Origin: CAYPOY01 sp964412395
Lineage (GTDB): Bacteria; Chloroflexota; Anaerolineae; B4-G1
Length of the DNA: 8,488 nucleotides
Reading direction: 5' to 3'
NCBI GenBank assembly: GCA_964412395.1
Contig: CAYPOY010000227.1
Span: forward strand, 1 to 8,488
Shown here in pieces: positions 1-5,942 of this stretch. A program made the position numbers and the translations under genes. The stretch's first letter is position 1. Every line of letters starts with the position of its first letter. The notes under the pieces were generated by a model. The model did no database searches and was not told the DNA's origin. It saw nothing but the letters and a program-made list of their open reading frames with translations.

Positions 1-384
1 GGGGGAGGAGCTTCCCTTCCCCCCCTCCGGGGGGGAGGAGGGGGGGTAGAGGGCGGAAAGGACGCGTAGACGGCCTGCGATAACTTCGTCGCTCCAGGGA
101 GCGCGCTCATAAAAAAGAACCAGCGGTTCGGGAAAACGCAGGATGCACTCCGGGGCAGGGGACCAATCACGCAAGGAGTGGGTCAACGCCTGGGCGCGCT
201 CCACTGAGCCAGCGACAACCAACATCGGGCACTTCAGGTCACGGGAGAGTGCGGCCAGGAAGGCAGGCCGGACAGCACGCAACAGGCTCAGCGGAGCTGG
301 CAGTTCACCGCTCCGCAAGTCCTCCCGCAAGATCCGGTAGGGCTCCAGCGGTTCAAATGACCCCAACAATCCCGAGATGTTCAC
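1..384 (-). CDS. mfd: Transcription-repair coupling factor Mfd, N-terminal 128 codons (runs off window)
   Basis: Mfd is the ATP-dependent translocase that removes stalled RNA polymerase and recruits UvrA for transcription-coupled repair. Only the amino end is here. The frame is open from a GTG at 384-382 to base 1 (128 codons). It reads MNISGLLGSFEPLEPYRIL at the start, and near residues 91-112 has FYERAPWSDEVIAGRLRVL, the block found in the UvrB-like N-terminal domain of Mfd. The GTG overlaps the pth TGA as GTGA, so translation is probably coupled; a GAGG lies 9 nt upstream. pth followed by mfd is a common bacterial order, which supports the call. Residues 114-125 (PPSSPPGGGEGK) are a Pro/Gly/Ser insertion encoded by homopolymer C and G runs. 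The helicase motifs lie outside the window, so identity rests on the N-terminal block and synteny. Confidence 0.82.
   Translation of the reverse strand, partial: MNISGLLGSFEPLEPYRILREDLRSGELPAPLSLLRAVRPAFLAALSRDLKCPMLVVAGSVERAQALTHSLRDWSPAPECILRFPEPLVLFYERAPWSDEVIAGRLRVLSALYPPSSPPEGGKGSSSP
18..36. repeat. G/C homopolymer inverted repeat inside mfd
   Basis: Seven C (19-25), a TCC loop (26-28) and seven G (29-35), with a flanking T18-A36 pair, form an 8-bp perfect hairpin. Further G runs follow at 40-46, and 1-5 is also all G. It lies in frame in mfd and encodes the PPSSPPGGG stretch. It resembles small dispersed palindromic elements that insert into genes in phase, but one copy cannot prove that. 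Homopolymers of this kind are also prone to sequencing or slippage errors. Confidence 0.6.
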
Positions 385-1001
385 GTTTCACTACCTCGAT
401 TGTACCGGCTCATCGCCACCTCAATCCCCTCGCACAGCCAGGTCTCGATAGCAGCCACGGCCCGTTCCAGCGCCTCCTCCACTTGCGGCTCCTCTTCCGC
501 CGAGAAATTCTGCAATACGTAGGCGGCCGGGTCTATCCGTCCCGGCGGCCGGCTAATGCCGACGCGCAGGCGAGGGAAATCCTGGCTACCCAGGCGCTCG
601 ATGATGGAGCGCATCCCTTTATGGCCGCCACTGCCTCCCTCTGGCCGCAGGCGCACCGTGCCCAGGGTCAGGTCAAGATCATCGTAGACCACCAGCAACC
701 GCTCCAACGGCACCCGATAGAAGCGGGCCAACGGCACGACCGCGCGTCCACTCTCGTTCATAAACGTCTGCGGCTTAGCCAGAATGACCCGCCGCTCGTG
801 GGAGGTGCCCAGGGCAACATAGGCTCGCTTCTGCCGCTTATCGAAGGTCAGGTCAAGGGCCACGGCCAGCCGCTCGATGCAGCGAAACCCAACGCTGTGC
901 CTGTTTGCAGCATATTGTGGGCCTGGATTGCCCAGTCCTGCGATGAGGTAGGACTCCACGACTACATCCCGTGATCCACTTTTACGCAACACGGAGGACA
1001 T
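381..1001 (-). CDS. pth: Peptidyl-tRNA hydrolase
   Basis: Cytosolic enzyme that cleaves the ester bond of peptidyl-tRNAs released from stalled ribosomes and so recycles tRNA. All family signatures are present: GLGNPGPQYAANRHSVGF (substrate Asn and catalytic His), KPQTFMNESG, YDDLDL with the conserved Asp, and GGSGGHKGMRSI. The long form from ATG at 1001 is 206 aa and puts 22 residues before GLGNPG, more than usual. An in-frame GTG at 959-957 would give MESYLIAGLGNPG and 192 aa, close to the usual size of about 190; neither start has a strong Shine-Dalgarno. The shorter form is quite possible. It lies 42 nt downstream of the secreted-protein gene at 1044-1787 with no clear promoter between them, and overlaps mfd by GTGA. 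Confidence 0.95.
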   Translation of the reverse strand: MSSVLRKSGSRDVVVESYLIAGLGNPGPQYAANRHSVGFRCIERLAVALDLTFDKRQKRAYVALGTSHERRVILAKPQTFMNESGRAVVPLARFYRVPLERLLVVYDDLDLTLGTVRLRPEGGSGGHKGMRSIIERLGSQDFPRLRVGISRPPGRIDPAAYVLQNFSAEEEPQVEEALERAVAAIETWLCEGIEVAMSRYNRGSET

Positions 1002-1043
1002 ATTACGTGTTGTGTGCCGCGTATCTAGCGCCCCGGCAGCGCC

Positions 1044-1787
1044 TCACTTCCCGGGTGAACGCGTGCGTTGGCGCAAGACCCAGCGCACACCAGCCTTAAC
1101 CAACAGGTAAAGGCCCCACAGCAATAACAACAGTACGGTGACTAGCCCCCCGGTGCAAAAGGCAGTGCGCAGCTCCGCGACATCGAGTGGCACGCTAAGC
1201 CGCTCCTCTTCCCCGGTCGAGGGAGTGGTGGTTTCCTCGGCCACTCCACTCCGGGGCGTGGGAGAGGGGCGTGGCGTCGGAGTAGCAGGCTGTTCGATAG
1301 AGATTGGCGTAGGCGTCGGCCCAACCACGGCGGTAGGCATCGGTTCCAGTGTAGGTGTCTCGGACGTCGGCGTCACGACAGGCTGGGCGTTGTTCACAGT
1401 CAGGTGCGTGACAAATTGCTGGTAGTATAGCGGATCATCTTGTCCCTTGACTGTCAAAGCCAGACAATACAGGCCATCGGGCACGCCGGTGGTATCCCAA
1501 ACGGCCAGCACGCCGTCTTCGACTTGCGCGTTCTCTACGTGGGCCAAAGGGACCCATTGCGACTCACCTGTGGGCTCGGCACCGTGCGCATAATCCACCT
1601 CGTACCAGAGAATATTGGGATGGGTAGCGATGCCCGTGACCTCCACCACACCGCTGATGGTCATCCCGTCAGTCGGGTAGGCGATGACCGATCGTGCCTG
1701 AGTCTGTGGCGCCGCCCATCCCGGCGAACTCACAGCGAGCAGAATCATCACTAATGCCGTTCCCACGGCCAGTATACGCTTGTGCAT
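1044..1787 (-). CDS. Membrane-anchored extracellular protein with Ig-like domain and Pro/Thr linker
   Basis: Function unknown. From the chosen start the protein is 247 aa. Residues 1-27 form a signal peptide (MHKR, a hydrophobic core, then SSPGWAA). Residues 33-133 look like one Ig-like/Big beta-sandwich (VIAYPTDGMTISGVVEVTG start, then a WYEVDY strand and a VPDGLYCLALTV strand), a module common in cell-surface proteins. Residues 134-200 are a low-complexity Pro/Thr/Ser linker with PTPTP-type repeats. A hydrophobic helix at about 214-231 and a basic tail (RWVLRQRTRSPGK) would anchor it with the domain outside. The first ATG (1793) touches the GTGAGGG ribosome site, whereas the second (1787) lies 6 nt from it, so 1787 is preferred. 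It precedes pth and mfd on the same strand and may share their transcript. Confidence 0.8.
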   Translation of the reverse strand: MHKRILAVGTALVMILLAVSSPGWAAPQTQARSVIAYPTDGMTISGVVEVTGIATHPNILWYEVDYAHGAEPTGESQWVPLAHVENAQVEDGVLAVWDTTGVPDGLYCLALTVKGQDDPLYYQQFVTHLTVNNAQPVVTPTSETPTLEPMPTAVVGPTPTPISIEQPATPTPRPSPTPRSGVAEETTTPSTGEEERLSVPLDVAELRTAFCTGGLVTVLLLLLWGLYLLVKAGVRWVLRQRTRSPGK

Positions 1788-1793
1788 AGACAT

Positions 1794-2104
1794 CCCTCAC
1801 ATGAGTTTATACCAAGCACACCCGAAACGTAACGTGTAAACACAACCTCGCTTCACATTTTACGCCTGGTGCAGCGGTGGCGCTTTCTCCTAATTCTCAC
1901 GTGTGTCAGTATAAGCAGACGAAAAGTGTAGCATGAAAGAGCCAGAATGGCAAGGAGTGTAAAGAGTCAGTTGACCAGTAGTCATTCCTCTGCTATACTG
2001 AGCCCGTGTCACCACAGGATGGCGCAACTGAGAGCGCACGACGGTGTTCTATAAATAAACGAGATGCCGTCGCTCTACTCCGACAGGTGACAGGGATAGG
2101 CGGT
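1794..2104. other. Non-coding region between divergent genes (secreted protein and sigma factor)
   Basis: No credible gene lies here. The left part is the leader of the minus-strand secreted-protein gene: a GTGAGGG ribosome site (1800-1794) and a -10-like TATAAA on the minus strand (1811-1806), with no convincing -35. The right part holds the sigma-factor promoter (1971-1999) and an untranslated leader of about 100 nt. An in-frame GTG at 2006 would add 33 codons to the sigma factor, but only 12 of the 32 codons after it end in G or C. That is much lower than in the gene body and argues for leader, not protein. Confidence 0.6.
1971..1999 (+). promoter_or_regulatory. Sigma-70 type promoter of the ECF sigma operon
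   Basis: TTGACC at 1971-1976, a 17-bp spacer and TATACT at 1994-1999, with an extended -10 TGC at 1991-1993. The expected start of transcription is about 2006. This is a housekeeping-type promoter, so basal transcription of the ECF sigma gene probably does not need its own product. Confidence 0.75.
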
Positions 2105-2689
2105 ATGCACGAAGAGAGCGATTCGGCGCTCATCGCCCGTGCGAAGGAGGATCCAGAGGTGTTCGGCCTCCTGTACGAGCGGTACGTCGGCAATATCTAC
2201 AACTACATTTACTACCGCACAGGCAACCACCACGACGCAGAAGATCTGACAGCGCGCACGTTCTACCGGGCACTGAAGCACATCTCACGCTACGAGGATC
2301 GGGGAGCACCCTTCTCGGCGTACCTGTACCGCATTGCACACAACGTGGTGGCGAACTGGCACCGAGATCACAGCCGGCGGCAGATCATCCCATTCGACAA
2401 TCTAGTGATAATGACGTTGGAGCGAGATGAGCCGGCTGCCGCGGCCGAGGTGAAAGACGAGCAGGAGGTGCTACTCCAGGCAGTCCGCCGATTGCCACCG
2501 GAGCGGCAGCAACTGCTCATCCTCAAGTTCGTTGAGCAGATGAGCAACGCCGAGATAGCGGAGGTGATGGAACGGACGGAGGGGGCAATCAAGTCACTCT
2601 ATCACCGGACGTTGGTAACGTTGCGCAAGGAACTGACCAATGAAGAGAACGGACGGGAGGAGACCACGGGGAGAACGAGCGATGAATGA
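2105..2689 (+). CDS. ECF-type sigma-70 family RNA polymerase sigma factor
   Basis: Alternative sigma factor that directs RNA polymerase to a stress or envelope regulon. From ATG 2105 it has 194 aa, normal for ECF factors. Region 2 spans about 19-91 (FGLLYERYVGNIYNYIYYRT, DAEDLTARTFYRALKHI, then FSAYLYRIAHNVVANWHRD). A variable acidic linker follows, and region 4 spans about 125-178 (LPPERQQLLILKFVEQMS, then AEIAEVMERTEGAIKSLYHRTLVTLRKEL, the helix-turn-helix for the -35). No region 3 or extra C-terminal domain is seen. The start at 2105 is preferred over GTG 2006 because the domain begins just after it and the extension has poor codon bias; AGGG lies 9 nt upstream. It overlaps the next gene by 8 nt. 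Subgroup and signal cannot be told from sequence alone. Confidence 0.93.
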   Translation: MHEESDSALIARAKEDPEVFGLLYERYVGNIYNYIYYRTGNHHDAEDLTARTFYRALKHISRYEDRGAPFSAYLYRIAHNVVANWHRDHSRRQIIPFDNLVIMTLERDEPAAAAEVKDEQEVLLQAVRRLPPERQQLLILKFVEQMSNAEIAEVMERTEGAIKSLYHRTLVTLRKELTNEENGREETTGRTSDE

Positions 2690-3065
2690 GGAACGTGTGG
2701 CCGAAGTGCTGGCAGTTCACGCCGAGGGATTGATCGGCCGACCGGAGGCGATACAGCAAATCCACGTGACGGACGAAGAGCGCGGCCGGCTGGCTCCGTT
2801 GTTCCAACTAGCCGAGCGGCTACATCAACACATGCAGCCGGTACACCCTTCGGCAACATTCGCGCGCAACCTGGGGCAGGAACTGGTGAACAACGCCAAA
2901 CGCCAGATTATGCTGACGAAACGGCTACGGCGTGCGACGCTGATCGGTGCAGCAGCACTAGGGTCCCTCTTGTCTATCGCGTCGGTGGTGGGAGCGATCA
3001 TATTCGTGATAGTGCGGCTGCGCGAACGGACGCATGCCCGAGCCATCCAGGCGCCGACGGGCTAG
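2682..3065 (+). CDS. Putative membrane-tethered anti-sigma factor
   Basis: A 127-aa protein whose gene starts inside the end of the sigma-factor gene (ATG 2682, stop of sigma 2687-2689). A GGGGAG lies 8 nt upstream, which is why this start is chosen over the in-frame ATG at 2640. Residues 1-80 are a soluble, mostly helical, charged region. Residues about 85-112 form one membrane helix (ATLIGAAALGSLLSIASVVG onward), followed by a short basic tail (RLRERTHARAIQAPTG). With the positive-inside rule this may leave the N-terminal domain in the cytoplasm, but both flanks are basic, so topology is uncertain. No HxxxCxxC zinc motif of the ZAS class is visible. The anti-sigma role is inferred from gene order, overlap and the tether, not from homology that I can recognise. 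Confidence 0.7.
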   Translation: MNEERVAEVLAVHAEGLIGRPEAIQQIHVTDEERGRLAPLFQLAERLHQHMQPVHPSATFARNLGQELVNNAKRQIMLTKRLRRATLIGAAALGSLLSIASVVGAIIFVIVRLRERTHARAIQAPTG

Positions 3066-3104
3066 GCGGAAAGCAACCAGTACAGCGGAGGAGAACGGAT
3101 GAGT

Positions 3105-3132
3105 GGGAGCCCCAGCGGCGGCTGGGGCTCCC
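3105..3132. terminator. Perfect 12-bp hairpin between convergent transcription units
   Basis: Left arm GGGAGCCCCAGC (3105-3116), GGCG loop, right arm GCTGGGGCTCCC (3121-3132), with no mismatch. It lies between the end of the sigma/anti-sigma operon (3065) and the stop of the convergent 58-aa gene (3136), so it could serve both strands. No good U-tract follows on either side (TCGTT on plus, ACTCAT on minus). It may therefore act as a weak terminator or as a 3' end stabiliser. Confidence 0.65.
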
Positions 3133-3135
3133 TCG

Positions 3136-3312
3136 TTACCTGTTGACCCCAGGGCGGCGCACGTGCTTATATCTCTCCAGGCGGCGCTCTGCGTTGTGGA
3201 TCCGCTCCTCGAGCTCCTGCAGCAGCAACAGAATCTGACCAATAGCCTGCTCAGTCGTCAACTGCCCCCGCTCCCAGGCCAGAATCACGCCCTCTAAACC
3301 GTAGGTACCCAT
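3136..3312 (-). CDS. Small coiled-coil protein of unknown function (58 aa)
   Basis: I do not recognise a named family. The start is ATG 3312-3310 (MGTYGLEGVILAWERGQLTT) because AAGGAG lies 7 nt upstream; a longer open frame from 3369 would pass through the leader hairpin and an operator and is unlikely. Residues 1-18 are a short amphipathic segment. Residues about 19-48 (TTEQAIGQILLLLQELEERI and on) are strongly helical with Leu/Ile/Ala heptads, so an oligomeric coiled coil is likely. The tail is basic (RRLERYKHVRRPGVNR). There are no Cys and no membrane helix. The gene follows the XRE regulator on the same strand but has its own exact-consensus promoter, two palindromic operator candidates and a leader hairpin. 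A role as a small regulatory or partner protein of the XRE protein is conjecture. Confidence 0.7.
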   Translation of the reverse strand: MGTYGLEGVILAWERGQLTTEQAIGQILLLLQELEERIHNAERRLERYKHVRRPGVNR

Positions 3313-3327
3313 GGTTCTGCTCCTTTC

Positions 3328-3341
3328 ACACGCTAACGTGT
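3328..3341. promoter_or_regulatory. Palindromic operator candidate, copy 2 (ACACG-N4-CGTGT)
   Basis: ACACG CTAA CGTGT, a perfect 5-bp inverted repeat with a 4-bp gap. It lies a few bases upstream of the AAGGAG ribosome site of the 58-aa gene. It matches copy 1 at 3396-3409 in both arms, with centres 68 bp apart. In RNA it could form a small hairpin next to the ribosome site. Confidence 0.6.
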
Positions 3342-3352
3342 AGATCGAGTCG

Positions 3353-3377
3353 AAAATTAAGGGAGCCAACGCTCCCT
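3353..3377 (-). terminator. Possible leader attenuator of the 58-aa gene
   Basis: Read on the minus strand, AGGGAGC (3377-3371), GTTG loop and GCTCCCT (3366-3360) form a perfect 7-bp stem followed by TAATTTT. It lies between the predicted transcription start (about 3384) and the start codon (3312), so transcription could end early. The stem is short and the U-tract interrupted, so termination would be partial at best; a processing or stability element is the alternative. Confidence 0.4.
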
Positions 3378-3390
3378 AGATGACATCTCC

Positions 3391-3419
3391 ATTATACACG
3401 GAAACGTGTAATATGTCAA
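3391..3419 (-). promoter_or_regulatory. Exact-consensus sigma-70 promoter of the 58-aa gene
   Basis: On the minus strand TTGACA (3419-3414), 17-bp spacer, TATAAT (3396-3391): all twelve positions match consensus. Predicted transcription start about 3384, giving a leader of about 72 nt. A promoter this strong normally needs a repressor, and a palindrome fills most of its spacer. Confidence 0.85.
3396..3409. promoter_or_regulatory. Palindromic operator candidate, copy 1, inside the promoter spacer
   Basis: ACACG GAAA CGTGT sits between the -10 and -35 boxes and shares one base with the -10. A protein bound here would block RNA polymerase, so repression is the likely effect. The XRE regulator encoded directly upstream is the obvious candidate ligand; that link is inferred. 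Confidence 0.65.
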
Positions 3420-3441
3420 GACAGAAAAGCAAATTCTAAGA

Positions 3442-3702
3442 TTAGGTCTCCTTGTCCTCTCCCTCTTCGGACAGTGACGCTTCCGTCGCAGCCCGGTATT
3501 CGAAATCCGCCCGCTCGGCGACAAGCGTGAGCAGTCGGTTCATCCCACCACGAGGGCGATACACACCGGTCTCCCACTCACTGATAGTCTGCTGGCGCGT
3601 GCCGAGTTCCTCGGCCATCTGCTGCTGAGTCATGTCCATGTGACCCCGCAGCGCACGAATGGATTCGGCATCCCACTGATACTTGACCTTGCGCCTGCCC
3701 AC
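3442..3702 (-). CDS. XRE-family helix-turn-helix transcriptional regulator
   Basis: 86-aa DNA-binding protein. Residues about 14-62 form a Cro/C1-type five-helix domain: IRALRGHMDMTQQQMAEELG then TRQQTISEWETGVYRPRG, where the QQQMAEELG turn and TRQQTISEWE recognition helix are typical. There is no ligand or peptidase domain; the tail after residue 73 is acidic (EASLSEEGEDKET). The GTG start at 3702 has GGAGG (3715-3711) 8 nt upstream. Its own promoter lies at 3722-3750, so it can be expressed apart from the hydrolase gene that ends at 3760. The neighbour 130 nt downstream has two ACACG-N4-CGTGT palindromes at its promoter, so this protein may repress it. No such palindrome is seen at its own promoter, so autoregulation through that site is not supported. 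Confidence 0.88.
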   Translation of the reverse strand: MGRRKVKYQWDAESIRALRGHMDMTQQQMAEELGTRQQTISEWETGVYRPRGGMNRLLTLVAERADFEYRAATEASLSEEGEDKET

Positions 3703-3721
3703 TCACACCACCTCCAAGCCA

Positions 3722-3750
3722 ATTCTACCCGCCTCTGCTGTGGGCGTCAA
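3722..3750 (-). promoter_or_regulatory. Sigma-70 type promoter of the XRE regulator
   Basis: Minus strand TTGACG (3750-3745), 17-bp spacer, TAGAAT (3727-3722). The predicted transcript begins near 3715, at the GGAGG ribosome site itself, leaving a leader of only about 13 nt. It starts within 10 nt of the stop of the hydrolase gene. Confidence 0.65.
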
Positions 3751-3759
3751 GTCCCCGCA

Positions 3760-5922
3760 TCACCCACGGCGCAGGACAAGCGGCAGGTAAGTACGCATCA
3801 CCGGCCACAGACCCAGCGCCTCATACGTGCGCGTATACAACTCCCCACCCCGAGGCCATGTGAACGATAGAATACGCTCGTGGTTGGCGCTGGTAGCCCA
3901 CAGTTGGTAGGTCTGCCCAGCGTAGACGGTCGTGGTGAACTCCCACGCACTGCACACGGTGGGGCTGACCACGTCATACCCAGCCCAGTCACGGAAACTC
4001 AGCGTTACCTCGGTCAAGGTGATCTCCTCCGTCAAGAGACTCCCATTGGTCCCAGTGATGAGCCGATCCCAGATACCGTTGCGGTTCTCGTCAGCGAAAA
4101 AGGCACCTATCCTAAGGTGGAGCGTGCCAGAGAGGTTGAGCGTGGTGTGGGTCTGGGCCATCCCAGGCCAGGGTGCGCGGTTGCCGACACAGTCCATGGC
4201 CCGCGAGCGGAAGTGGTAGGTGTGGCCGTGCTGACCGCTGAACTGGCCGGAAGTGGCGGAGGTCGAGTGCCACCAGTCACTCCACTCGCCCTCAGCACCG
4301 TCACGCACCTGGACATCATAGAGCCAGACGCCCGACTGATTGTCCTGCCCCTCCCAGGTGACCGTGAAGGTGGGGGAATAGACAACTTCCGGCAACAGGT
4401 GAACGGTCGAGGTGGGCGGCTCGTTGGGTGTCTCGGTCTCGACAACGATGAGCGGATCGCCGCCTATGATGTAGTCGTTGGGGTTGGAAACCAGGTTAGC
4501 TGTGGCAGCAGGCAGCGTAGCAGTGTAAACGTAGTACTCTGCCGTGCCGGTCAGAACGTTGGTCGCCGTGACAGTACGTGTCACACCCCAGCGGTCCACG
4601 AAGATAGCCGTGGGCATCACCGCCGGAAGCGTATAGACACCGGTGGCGGGGCTCTCGTTCCACAACACGCTGACCTTGCCGCGCGGCGTGCCCCACAGCG
4701 TGACGCTCAGGTGAGCGCCTGTGGGTGCACGGGTGACGAAGGTGGGAGAAATGAGATAGGTGGTAGCGACCTGGTAGGCGACGTAGGTGGGGCGCAGATA
4801 ATTCTCATCGTGGGTCAGCCCAAAGTGTTCGCCCATGTCACCGTCGTGGGCACGGAACCAGTGATAGCGATTGACGTCTGCGGCGATAGCATTGGCGTAG
4901 GACTGAATCAGGTAGGCGGCTGCCTCTGCCTCGGTCGCACTGTACTCGGTGCGCACACCTGGATACGCGCCGTCGTAGACAGGCACACCGGTCTCTGTGA
5001 GCCAAATGGGATGCTCGGGCACGTAGAGACTCATCCGGTTGCGGATGTGGTTCACCATATCGTAAGCGTCGGAGGAGCGACTGTAAAAATGAACCGACAT
5101 GACGTCGAAGAAGTAGTTGTTGTCCGGCGCATGCGGGTCTTTGTTGAGGACACCCAGCACATCCTCAAAAAAAGTGGGGTCGGCCCAGTACATCAGCCCG
5201 CCGAACAACACTGTCGCATCGGGGTTGGCTGCCTTGACCGCCTGGTAACCAACTTTGAGGAGTTGGGCATAGTCGGTAGCACTGCCGTCCCACATGCCCC
5301 AATTACCATCCGGCTCGTTCCAAATCTCCCACACGCTCACCGTCCCGTTGTAACGAGATACCGTCTGGAAGACAAAGTCACCCCAATGATTGTCAGAGTC
5401 ATCCCAGGACAGGTAGAGACCAGCAGGGACAGATGACCACGCTGAGGGCGTGAGTGGAACACCTGACGCCTGCGCGTGTAGTGTGGGCGCATACCAGCCG
5501 AGGGGGCGTTGTGGTGGACCCGCAATGCCGACCCCCTGCCCGCCCACAGCGGCCCACTCCGGCGTCCATTGCAAGATAGCAACAAGGTCAACCCCCTCTG
5601 CCAGTTCATCGGCGACGAGTTCATCGTAAGGCGCGAAATTCCAACTATCGTTGCCAGGCTCGACGACCGGCCAGATAAAATCAATACGGTCGTGGCGAAC
5701 ACCAGCAGCGCGGACCAGCGGTAGAAAGGGGCGATTGCCATGTTCGTAGTAGTTAGAGTAGCAAGCCCCTGCCCGACCGTCCGTATTCTCAACCGGCAGC
5801 AGCGGAGTGATGCTGACCGGCTCGGCCACGACAGGCTGTGCCAAGCCCAGAAGAAACGCCAGGCCCAGCGCAAAGCCCAGGACTAGCAGAGAAATGATAG
5901 TATGTCTAGCCATCCATTTCAT
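3760..5922 (-). CDS. Secreted multidomain glycoside hydrolase, clan GH-A (GH39-like)
   Basis: A 720-aa exported protein. Residues 1-33 form a signal peptide (MKWMARH, a long Leu/Ala/Gly core, then QPVVA). Residues about 50-395 look like a (beta/alpha)8 retaining hydrolase: WEIWNEPD puts the acid/base Glu at 203, and IWLTETGVP puts the nucleophile Glu at 310, about 107 residues apart, as in GH39/GH5-type enzymes. RYHWFRAHD (352-360) fits a late barrel strand. Residues 400-475 resemble a small beta domain. About 505-597 is a fibronectin-like module (FTVTWEGQDNQSGVWLYDVQ, HTYHFRSRAMDCVGNRAPW). A further beta module at about 598-690 contains DENRNGIWD, a possible calcium loop. The C-terminus is MRTYLPLVLRRG. 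The substrate cannot be told; a plant or microbial polysaccharide is likely. ATG 5922 is supported by a full AGGAGGTGA at 5935-5927. Confidence 0.85.
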   Translation of the reverse strand: MKWMARHTIISLLVLGFALGLAFLLGLAQPVVAEPVSITPLLPVENTDGRAGACYSNYYEHGNRPFLPLVRAAGVRHDRIDFIWPVVEPGNDSWNFAPYDELVADELAEGVDLVAILQWTPEWAAVGGQGVGIAGPPQRPLGWYAPTLHAQASGVPLTPSAWSSVPAGLYLSWDDSDNHWGDFVFQTVSRYNGTVSVWEIWNEPDGNWGMWDGSATDYAQLLKVGYQAVKAANPDATVLFGGLMYWADPTFFEDVLGVLNKDPHAPDNNYFFDVMSVHFYSRSSDAYDMVNHIRNRMSLYVPEHPIWLTETGVPVYDGAYPGVRTEYSATEAEAAAYLIQSYANAIAADVNRYHWFRAHDGDMGEHFGLTHDENYLRPTYVAYQVATTYLISPTFVTRAPTGAHLSVTLWGTPRGKVSVLWNESPATGVYTLPAVMPTAIFVDRWGVTRTVTATNVLTGTAEYYVYTATLPAATANLVSNPNDYIIGGDPLIVVETETPNEPPTSTVHLLPEVVYSPTFTVTWEGQDNQSGVWLYDVQVRDGAEGEWSDWWHSTSATSGQFSGQHGHTYHFRSRAMDCVGNRAPWPGMAQTHTTLNLSGTLHLRIGAFFADENRNGIWDRLITGTNGSLLTEEITLTEVTLSFRDWAGYDVVSPTVCSAWEFTTTVYAGQTYQLWATSANHERILSFTWPRGGELYTRTYEALGLWPVMRTYLPLVLRRG

Positions 5923-5942
5923 TGCCTCACCTCCTGGTCTCC

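Noticed and set aside
249..974. A 241-codon open frame on the plus strand opposite pth
   Set aside because: pth is unmistakable on the other strand with all catalytic motifs; the antisense translation is low-complexity His/Arg/Pro-rich.
1806..1840. Full promoter for the secreted-protein gene on the minus strand
   Set aside because: Only a TATAAA-like -10 is present; no -35 at 16-18 bp spacing, so I list it only as a remark in the intergenic entry.
1000..1910. Extra ACGTGT half-sites near pth (1005-1010), upstream of the secreted-protein gene (1830-1837) and at 1899-1906, as further operator copies
   Set aside because: Each matches only one arm of ACACG-N4-CGTGT; the other arm is absent, and 6-8 bp matches are expected by chance.
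3880..5436. A 518-codon open frame on the plus strand opposite the glycoside hydrolase
   Set aside because: It lies wholly antisense to a gene with signal peptide, catalytic motifs, promoter and ribosome site. The translation shows no recognisable domain, and long antisense frames are expected in GC-rich genes.
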